From Clostridiaceae bacterium (GTDB lineage Bacteria > Bacillota > Clostridia > Oscillospirales > Acutalibacteraceae), in NCBI GenBank assembly GCA_016302625.1, contig JAEDNG010000003.1:1-20185 (forward strand): a DNA stretch of 20,185 nucleotides, in the 5' to 3' direction. A model generated the notes under the pieces. That model was not told where the DNA came from, made no database searches, and worked only from the letters and a program-made list of their open reading frames with translations. Both the position numbers and the translations under genes were made by a program. This document shows, piece by piece, positions 15,194 through 20,185 of this stretch. The stretch's first letter is position 1; each line of letters begins with the position of its first letter.

Positions 15194-15847
15194 ATGAAGT
15201 ACAAATGTAAATTATGCAAAGAAGTTTTTGAAGTTGAGATAGGAGAAGCTCCGGTTTGTCCGCGCTGTGGGGCGACTGCTGAAAACCTTGAGCCGATGAC
15301 TAAGACTGCCGGCAATAAATATGCCGGAACGCAAACCGAGAAAAATCTTCATGCCGCTTTTGACGGTGAATCGGGCGCCAGAAACAAATACACCTATTTC
15401 GCGTCTGTTGCAAAAAAAGAAGGATACGAGCAGATTGCGGCGCTGTTTCTCAAAACTGCCGAAAATGAGCGCGAGCATGCTAAAATGTGGCTCAAGGAAT
15501 TAAACGGCATCGGTGACACCTCTGCCAATCTTGCAGTCGCCGCTGACGGTGAAAACTATGAGTGGACTGACATGTACGATAATTTTGCAAAAACCGCCGA
15601 GGAAGAAGGCTTCCATGAGTTAGCCGCTAAATTCCGTATGGTGGCAGCTATCGAAAAGCATCATGAAGAGCGTTACCGCGCACTTCTTAAAAATGTCGAA
15701 ACTGCTACTGTATTTGAAAAAAGCGAGGTCAAGGTGTGGGAATGCCGCAACTGCGGTCATATTCTTGTTGGCACAAAGGCTCCCGACATCTGCCCTGTAT
15801 GCGCCCATCCGAAGAGCTATTTTGAAATCAGCGCGGAGAACTATTAA
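15194..15847 (+). CDS. Rubrerythrin with rubredoxin-like sites at both ends
   Basis: A cytoplasmic non-haem diiron peroxidase that protects anaerobes from hydrogen peroxide. It has 217 residues. A short N-terminal rubredoxin-like site (Cys5, Cys8, Cys22, Cys25; CxxC-13-CxxC) comes first. The ferritin-like domain (~45-170) carries the full ligand set by comparison with Desulfovibrio vulgaris rubrerythrin: Glu59 (GESGARNKY), Glu92 and His95 (EREH), Glu120 and Glu123 (GENYEWTDMY), Glu154 and His157 (EKHH). A classical C-terminal site (Cys184, 187, 200, 203) ends in CPVCAHPKSYFEI. Ordinary rubrerythrin has only the C-terminal site and 'reverse' rubrerythrin only the N-terminal one; this protein has both. 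ATG is 8 bases from GGAGG. It is a single-gene unit with its own promoter and terminator. Confidence 0.94.
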   Translation: MKYKCKLCKEVFEVEIGEAPVCPRCGATAENLEPMTKTAGNKYAGTQTEKNLHAAFDGESGARNKYTYFASVAKKEGYEQIAALFLKTAENEREHAKMWLKELNGIGDTSANLAVAADGENYEWTDMYDNFAKTAEEEGFHELAAKFRMVAAIEKHHEERYRALLKNVETATVFEKSEVKVWECRNCGHILVGTKAPDICPVCAHPKSYFEISAENY

Positions 15848-15868
15848 TAAATCAATGTATTTTGTCAT

Positions 15869-15900
15869 AAAAAACGCCTCGATTACGGGGCGTTTTTTAT
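15869..15900 (+). terminator. Rho-independent terminator after rubrerythrin
   Basis: A 13-bp stem (15869-15881 with 15886-15898; AAAAAACGCC... and ...GGCGTTTTTT, one G-U pair) with loop ATTA and a run of six Ts on the 3' arm. A textbook terminator for the + strand. Confidence 0.92.
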
Positions 15901-15970
15901 ACGGCGAAGTTTATTAGAAAATCCAACACGTAATTAACGGCTGTCATTCCGGTTTATGCATATCTTTTGC

Positions 15971-15999
15971 TTGTAATTCGAGCCGATTTGTTATATAAT
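15971..15999 (+). promoter_or_regulatory. Promoter of the M50 protease-scp-gerW cluster
   Basis: TTGTAA at 15971-15976 and a perfect TATAAT at 15994-15999, spacer 17. The expected start near 16006 excludes AAGGA (16001-16005) from the transcript, leaving GGAG (16013-16016) as the ribosome binding site; this decides the start of the next gene. Confidence 0.7.
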
Positions 16000-16025
16000 A
16001 AAGGAATAGATTGGAGTGGTATTCC

Positions 16026-16706
16026 TTGTTAAGCGAATTAATTTCGGGTAACCTTGATTTTACAAGTATGATAGTCTATATACTATCCTCTTTGACGGTT
16101 ATATTTCTTACCCTGCCGGTTCATGAATTTGCCCACGGCTTAGCGGCGACAAAGCTCGGCGACCCCACGCCGCGCTATCAGGGAAGAATGACTGTGAATC
16201 CCTTTGCTCATATAGATTGGATAGGCGCCGCCTGCATACTGCTTTTCGGCTTCGGTTGGGCAAAGCCGGTGCAAATTAACACAAACAATTTTAAAAATCC
16301 GAAAAGGGATATGGCTTTAACAGCCCTCGCGGGGCCTGCTTCAAACATTATCGTCGCTCTTATCGCGCTGATTTTTTATAACATTTTAAATCTTTTCGCA
16401 GTCAATACATTCGCAGCTGTGTTTTACTATGTCGGTTTTTTCTTCTATTATATTGCGTTTATAAATGTTTCTCTCGCGGTATTTAATCTTATCCCCATTC
16501 CGCCGCTTGACGGCTCGCGTCTTTTGTCCGCTCTGCTTCCGTATAAGCAGTATTACGCGCTTATGCGCTATGAACGCTATATTTTCTGGGGACTTTTAGC
16601 GCTTTTATGGATAGGTGTTCTCGATATTCCGCTTCATTTCCTTTCAAACGCGGTTATGAGATTCTTAGAGTTTATCGCCGGTCTGCCGTTTGGCTTTTTA
16701 AGGTAA
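16026..16706 (+). CDS. Site-2 protease-like M50 family membrane metalloprotease
   Basis: An intramembrane zinc protease-like protein of the short, PDZ-less type common in Firmicutes; its substrate is unknown. About 226 residues and four or five membrane segments. The zinc site HEFAH (His33, Glu34, His37) lies in the first core helix, followed by KLGDPTPRYQGRMTVNPFAHIDWIG, typical of this subgroup. The third ligand Asp162 lies in NLIPIPPLDGSRLL. I chose TTG 16026, with GGAG nine bases upstream and MLSELISGNL resembling relatives' N-termini; TTG 16011 would add five residues. It is first in a cluster with scpA 4 bases downstream. This protease-scpA-scpB order recurs in Clostridia; involvement in sporulation or envelope signalling is only inference. 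Confidence 0.9.
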   Translation: MLSELISGNLDFTSMIVYILSSLTVIFLTLPVHEFAHGLAATKLGDPTPRYQGRMTVNPFAHIDWIGAACILLFGFGWAKPVQINTNNFKNPKRDMALTALAGPASNIIVALIALIFYNILNLFAVNTFAAVFYYVGFFFYYIAFINVSLAVFNLIPIPPLDGSRLLSALLPYKQYYALMRYERYIFWGLLALLWIGVLDIPLHFLSNAVMRFLEFIAGLPFGFLR

Positions 16707-16710
16707 AAAA

Positions 16711-17430
16711 ATGGAAAACACGCTAAGCTATAAAATTGAGGGCTTTGAGGGTCCGCTCGACCTGCTTTTGCAGTTGATTGCAAGGAATAAGCTTAATATT
16801 TACGATATTCCGCTGACAGTGCTTATCGACCAGTATCTTGAACAGATTGAGCTTTTCAAAGCCGAGGAAATGGATATTGAAAGCGAATTTCTCGAAATGG
16901 CGTCAAGGCTTTTGTATATAAAAACCGTAAGCCTGCTTCCGCGCCATGACGAGATTGTTCAGCTTAAAGAGGAACTGACCGGCGAGCTGCTTGAATACAT
17001 GGTTTGCCAGCAGATTGCGCGTCAGCTTTCTACCATGCAGGAGGGCTTTGATAAATTTGTTCGAAAGCCGGAGGAGCTCGAATTTGACAAAACCTATGAG
17101 CTTACCCATTCGCCGGACGTTATGTACCTTTCGTATTTATCGGCTGTCGGCAGGGGACAAAGGAAACTGCCTCCGTCAACCGCGCCCTTTACTAAGATCG
17201 TGGCAAAAAAAATCGTCGCGGTCTCGACCAAAATCGTTTTTGTTATCAGAAATTTATGGGCGGGCGGCTCAAGGAAGCTAAATTCACTTTACAAAACGGC
17301 GCATAGCCGTTCGGAGCTTGTCGCAACCTTTTTGGCGGTTCTGGAGCTTTGCAAAGCCAACCGTGTAAAAGTCGAGGGCGACTCTGACGATGCAAAAATA
17401 ACACTTATTAAGGAGCGCAAGCACAGATGA
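16711..17430 (+). CDS. scpA: Segregation and condensation protein A
   Basis: ScpA is the kleisin subunit of the bacterial SMC condensin, bridging the Smc heads and binding an ScpB dimer. Its 239 residues are normal. The N-terminal helical domain that contacts Smc opens with YKIEGFEGPLDLLLQLI and continues NIYDIPLTVLIDQYLEQI and EFLEMASRLLYIKTVSLLP (to ~78), all family signatures. A variable middle follows, and the winged-helix C-terminus contains SRSELVATFLAVLELCKANRV (about 205-225). The start lies 4 bases after the protease stop, with AAGG inside that gene's end. The stop overlaps the scpB start (ATGA). Confidence 0.96.
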   Translation: MENTLSYKIEGFEGPLDLLLQLIARNKLNIYDIPLTVLIDQYLEQIELFKAEEMDIESEFLEMASRLLYIKTVSLLPRHDEIVQLKEELTGELLEYMVCQQIARQLSTMQEGFDKFVRKPEELEFDKTYELTHSPDVMYLSYLSAVGRGQRKLPPSTAPFTKIVAKKIVAVSTKIVFVIRNLWAGGSRKLNSLYKTAHSRSELVATFLAVLELCKANRVKVEGDSDDAKITLIKERKHR

Positions 17431-17996
17431 CTAAAACGGAGCTTATCCCTGCTTTCGAGGCGGTGCTTTTTTCAGGCGGAGAGCCTATAAGCATCGACCG
17501 TTTTTCGCAGGTTTTTGATATACCGCCTGAAACCGTAACCGAGGTTATGGAGGCACTCGAAAAAAAGCTAATTAAAAATGACCGCGGAATTTCCCTTGTC
17601 AGAATGGAAAACACCTATCAGCTGGCTACTAAGACGGAATATGCGGATTATATCAAAAAAATGTTTGATATTAAACGCCGAACTCCGCTTTCTCCCGCGG
17701 CGCTTGAGGTATTGGCGGTCGTGGCATATAATCAGTCTGTTACAAAATCCTTTATCGAGCAGGTAAGAGGCGTTGACTGCTCAGGAGTTGTGACGACACT
17801 AATCGAAAAGGGGCTTATCGAAGAGCGCGGTCGGCTTGAGCTACCCGGCAAACCGCTTTTGTACGGCACGACAAAGAATTTTTTAAGATGCTTCGGATTA
17901 AGCGATTTAACAGAGCTTCCGCCGCTTCCCAAAAATGAAAATGCCGACGAAAGCATAGCCGAGCAAATCCCGCTTGACGGTGAAACAGCGGAATAA
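17427..17996 (+). CDS. scpB: Segregation and condensation protein B
   Basis: ScpB dimers bind ScpA and stabilise the Smc complex at the origin region. It has 189 residues with two winged-helix domains: ~1-75 (AFEAVLFSGGEPIS, GISLVRMENTYQLATK) and ~85-165. The second has the family signature LSPAALEVLAVVAYNQSVTKSFIEQVRGVDCSGVVTTLIEKGLIEE-RGR, followed by PGKPLLYGTTKNFLRCFGL and a disordered acidic tail. The ATG overlaps scpA by 4 bases, consistent with coupled synthesis of a stoichiometric complex, and AAGGAG precedes it within scpA. Confidence 0.96.
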   Translation: MTKTELIPAFEAVLFSGGEPISIDRFSQVFDIPPETVTEVMEALEKKLIKNDRGISLVRMENTYQLATKTEYADYIKKMFDIKRRTPLSPAALEVLAVVAYNQSVTKSFIEQVRGVDCSGVVTTLIEKGLIEERGRLELPGKPLLYGTTKNFLRCFGLSDLTELPPLPKNENADESIAEQIPLDGETAE

Positions 17997-18041
17997 AAAA
18001 CTTGTTTTTGCAGGATAATATATTAAAAAGGGGAGAGCAGC

Positions 18042-18641
18042 GTGACGGCTTTAATCATTATATCCGCAATATTGCTGTTTCTTGTTCTTCTTTTGCTTTT
18101 ACCTATAAGCCTTTTTATCGGTTATGAGGGCGATTTTATTGCAAAAATCAAAATTGCAGGGATTAAGGTTTATGAGATAAAGCCGCAGGACAGCGAAGAA
18201 AAGTCCGAAAAAGAGAGCCGTGATGAAACATCCGCTCATCAAGAGAATTTTTTTGAAAGACTTCAAAAGAAATACGGCTTTTCAGGCGCTGTAAAAGAAA
18301 TATTCGCATTTGTTAAAGCACTTATATCAAGACTAAAGAAGCAGCTTCGGCATATAGCCGTAAGAAGACTTTGTCTTGATGTTAAAATCGCAAGTCCCGA
18401 CGCGGCACAGACTGCGATTGAATACGGTGCGGTGTGCGGCGCGGTTTATCCGGTATTAAGCCTTATCGACAGTACCGCCAATGTTAAATTTAAGCAAATA
18501 AACGTATCCGCCGATTTTAATTCGGATAAGCCGGATTTCTCCTTTTCGGTTATAATCCGAGTTAAAATAATCTTTTTGATTGCTATGGCGTTTACCGCTT
18601 TTTCGGAATACAATAAATTTAAAACGAGGAATGAATTATGA
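18042..18641 (+). CDS. DUF2953 domain membrane protein
   Basis: A 199-residue protein of unknown function. One strong N-terminal membrane helix (2-25) is followed by a beta-rich part (GYEGDFIAKIKIAGIKVYEI), a highly charged linker (~48-75, Glu/Lys/Ser-rich) and a helical basic segment. Next comes the DUF2953 core, with IASPDAAQTAIEYGAVCGAVYPVLSLI (residues 124-150), and a C-terminal hydrophobic stretch (~178-192). Start is GTG 18042, 6 bases after GGGGAG. DUF2953 proteins are regularly found immediately before gerW/ytfJ in endospore-forming Firmicutes, as here, with a 4-base overlap (18638-18641). A sporulation-linked envelope role is likely by association only. Confidence 0.85.
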   Translation: MTALIIISAILLFLVLLLLLPISLFIGYEGDFIAKIKIAGIKVYEIKPQDSEEKSEKESRDETSAHQENFFERLQKKYGFSGAVKEIFAFVKALISRLKKQLRHIAVRRLCLDVKIASPDAAQTAIEYGAVCGAVYPVLSLIDSTANVKFKQINVSADFNSDKPDFSFSVIIRVKIIFLIAMAFTAFSEYNKFKTRNEL

Positions 18642-19021
18642 GCGAAAACAACATTAAAAGCATTATGGACACCACAATGGACAAGCTCCGCGCCATGGTT
18701 GACGCGAACACCATTATCGGCGACCCTATCGTTGTTGATAATATCACCCTGCTGCCTGTTTCAAAGGTTTCTTTCGGACTTGCGACCGGTGGCAGTGATT
18801 TTCCGAGCAAGACTCAGACGGGTCTTTTCGGCGGCGGAGGAGGAGCCGGCGTCACAATCGCGCCTGTCGCCTTTATCGCCGTATGCGACGGAAACGTTAA
18901 AATGATGCCGGTTTACAATGAGATGAGCTCGATTGACAAAGCTGTATCAATGGCACCCGATCTGCTTGAAAAAGCAAAGGAGCTTTTCTCAAAGAACAAG
19001 AATAAAGACGGACAGCAGTAA
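18638..19021 (+). CDS. gerW: GerW family sporulation protein (YtfJ)
   Basis: A 127-residue soluble protein; Bacillus GerW/YtfJ is made in sporulation and is needed for normal spore germination. Family marks are the opening helix IKSIMDTTMDKLRAMVDANTIIGDPI (6-31), TLLPVSKVSFGLATGGSDF (37-55), a Gly run (65-69) followed by AGVTIAPVAFIAV, and a C-terminal basic helix. The ATG overlaps the DUF2953 stop. It suggests that the organism forms spores or descends from spore formers. The next gene begins 45 bases later across a hairpin. Confidence 0.93.
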   Translation: MSENNIKSIMDTTMDKLRAMVDANTIIGDPIVVDNITLLPVSKVSFGLATGGSDFPSKTQTGLFGGGGGAGVTIAPVAFIAVCDGNVKMMPVYNEMSSIDKAVSMAPDLLEKAKELFSKNKNKDGQQ

Positions 19022-19028
19022 TATAATG

Positions 19029-19064
19029 TCCGCCGCCTTAATAAAATAAATTTGAGGTGGCGGA
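19029..19064 (+). promoter_or_regulatory. Hairpin that sequesters the ribosome binding site of the carboxypeptidase gene
   Basis: TCCGCCGCCT (19029-19038) pairs with AGGTGGCGGA (19055-19064) over 10 bp, including one G-U pair, around a 16-base A/T-rich loop. The ribosome binding site GAGGTGG (19054-19060) lies inside the 3' arm and the ATG is at 19067. The 5' arm begins 7 bases after the gerW stop, so a ribosome finishing gerW would cover and open it. No T-run follows directly, so it is not a normal terminator. Confidence 0.65.
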
Positions 19065-19066
19065 TT

Positions 19067-20179
19067 ATGAAGAGATTTTTTTGTCTGATTTTGTCTTTTT
19101 GCTTATTTTCGGCTCTTAAGGTCAGCGCCGTCAGTACGTCTGCGGCGGCTGCCGCGGTTATAAACGGTGACACCCGCGAGATAATTTTCACTCAAAACGC
19201 CGATGAGCGTTTGCCAATGGCGAGCACCACCAAGATTATGACGGCTCTTCTTTTGTGCGAAAACGGAGAGTTTGAAAAGGAAATCACCGTTACGGCGGAT
19301 ATGCTAAAGGTCGAGGGCTCGTCTATGGGTCTGCTTGCGGGCGACAGGGTGACCTATCACGACCTGCTTTACGGAATGATGTTAGCCTCAGGAAACGACG
19401 CGGCGAACGTCACCGCAATTTGCATAGGCGGCACGGTCGAAAAATTTGTCGAAATGATGAACGCGAAAGCTGAAAAATTGGGACTTAAAAACACTCATTT
19501 TGTAACTCCCTCCGGCCTTGACGCGGACGGTCATTATACTACCGCACGTGAATTAGCGCTTTTAGCCGCATATGCCCTTAAAAACGAGGAATTTGCAAAA
19601 GCGGCGGCGAGTAAATCGGCAACGCTTTGCTACGGAAATCCGCCCTACCGAAGAACACTTACAAACCACAACAAGCTCTTAAAGCTTTATGACGGAGCGG
19701 TCGGCGTTAAAACAGGCTTTACAAAGAAATCAGGGCGCTGTCTTGTATCAGCGGCAAGGCGGGACGGAAAGCTTGCAATAGCCGTAACACTGCATGACCC
19801 AAACGACTGGCAGGATCACAAGGCACTGCTTGATTACGGTCTTGATACAATAAAGACCACCGAATATTCACCTAAAACCGCAAGCTATATGATACCGGTT
19901 ATCGGCTCTGCCACCGAGGAAATAGAGGTTTTTATTGAGCCGTATACCGTAAATACACTTGAAACCGAGAATTTAAGCTGTACGGTAAATCTTCCTAAAT
20001 TTGTTTACGCGCCTGTCGCAAAGGGCGATGTTTTGGGCACCGTAGAGTACAAAATGGGGGAGGAAATTATCGGCAGGGTAGATTTATGTGCTCTTGTCGA
20101 TATATCCGCTTACAGCGCAAAGCCCGATTTTCTTACAAAATTTAAGGAAAATATAAAATACATACTTATTAATATATAG
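19067..20179 (+). CDS. D-alanyl-D-alanine carboxypeptidase (class C low-mass PBP, DacF/DacB-like)
   Basis: It removes the terminal D-Ala from peptidoglycan stem peptides outside the membrane. It has 370 residues. A signal peptide (1-~22, MKRFF then a hydrophobic run to VSA) precedes the S11 peptidase domain, which has all three motifs: SxxK as Ser53-Thr-Thr-Lys56 (MASTTKIMTA), SxN as Ser108-Gly-Asn110, and KTG at 215-217 (GVKTGFT). A PBP5-type C-terminal beta domain (~275-350) and a short amphipathic end (~353-370) for membrane attachment follow. I chose ATG 19067, 6 bases after GAGGTGG; the TTG at 19052 overlaps that site. Co-location with gerW resembles dacF/dacB clusters of spore formers, so a spore-cortex role is plausible. 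GGAG at 20179-20182 may serve a next gene beyond the window. Confidence 0.93.
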   Translation: MKRFFCLILSFCLFSALKVSAVSTSAAAAAVINGDTREIIFTQNADERLPMASTTKIMTALLLCENGEFEKEITVTADMLKVEGSSMGLLAGDRVTYHDLLYGMMLASGNDAANVTAICIGGTVEKFVEMMNAKAEKLGLKNTHFVTPSGLDADGHYTTARELALLAAYALKNEEFAKAAASKSATLCYGNPPYRRTLTNHNKLLKLYDGAVGVKTGFTKKSGRCLVSAARRDGKLAIAVTLHDPNDWQDHKALLDYGLDTIKTTEYSPKTASYMIPVIGSATEEIEVFIEPYTVNTLETENLSCTVNLPKFVYAPVAKGDVLGTVEYKMGEEIIGRVDLCALVDISAYSAKPDFLTKFKENIKYILINI

Positions 20180-20185
20180 GAGCTT

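Noticed and set aside
19029..19080. Terminator between gerW and the carboxypeptidase gene
   Set aside because: The hairpin is GC-rich, but the run of Ts starts about 10 bases after the stem, inside the coding region, so intrinsic termination is unlikely.
1..20185. Novel multi-gene defence, biosynthetic or mobile system
   Set aside because: Every gene falls in a known core or common family, the gene order is typical of Clostridia, and there are no foreign-looking blocks, toxin-antitoxin pairs or clusters of unknown genes.

Overview
The window is ordinary chromosomal DNA of a low-to-moderate GC Gram-positive bacterium of class Clostridia. Oscillospirales/Ruminococcaceae-like is my inference from protein style and gene order. 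Supporting signs are strong AGGAGG-type ribosome binding sites, sigma-A promoters of the TTGACA/TATAAT type, a GerW/YtfJ sporulation protein, lipoproteins with a canonical lipobox, and the block M50 protease-scpA-scpB-DUF2953-gerW-dacF. I see no phage, transposon, CRISPR, rRNA or tRNA, and no stretch over 300 bases without a gene.

Left part (1-3345, + strand): the C-terminal ~700 residues of Mfd, cut by the window edge. A separate promoter and a lipoprotein follow. The lipoprotein looks like a PrsA/SurA-type foldase whose parvulin domain has degenerated. A strong hairpin terminator closes the unit.

Second part (3348-7838, - strand): a carbohydrate uptake operon, reading solute-binding lipoprotein, two permeases, then MalQ (4-alpha-glucanotransferase). 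No ATPase is encoded, so the importer probably borrows a shared MsmK/MalK-type subunit. MalQ suggests malto-oligosaccharides as substrate. The 250-base divergent region before it (7839-8088) is dense in GAAATTC and GTAGAA/TTCTAC repeats that look like regulator sites. It is shared with a DegV-family fatty-acid-binding protein gene on the + strand, which ends in a perfect 20-bp two-way terminator.

Third part (9065-11328, - strand): a compact housekeeping operon tsaE-tsaB-rpiB-upp, covering t6A tRNA modification, ribose-5-phosphate isomerisation and uracil salvage. It diverges from a SEDS (RodA/FtsW-like) gene through back-to-back promoters. Then come serC-serA for serine synthesis from a consensus promoter, and a rubrerythrin with rubredoxin-like sites at both ends.

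Right part (15971-20179, + strand): a promoter and a co-directional cluster with an M50 site-2-type protease, ScpA, ScpB, a DUF2953 protein, GerW and a D-Ala-D-Ala carboxypeptidase. It links chromosome condensation, sporulation and cell-wall maturation. The ribosome binding site of the last gene is buried in a GC-rich hairpin just after the gerW stop codon.

I found no clearly new multi-gene system. The best leads are small: the hairpin over the carboxypeptidase ribosome binding site, a malQ gene whose best-placed start is GTA, the two-rubredoxin rubrerythrin, the parvulin-like lipoprotein lacking its expected His, and the repeat-rich operator region. Several gene starts here are set at TTG or ATG codons by ribosome-binding-site spacing.
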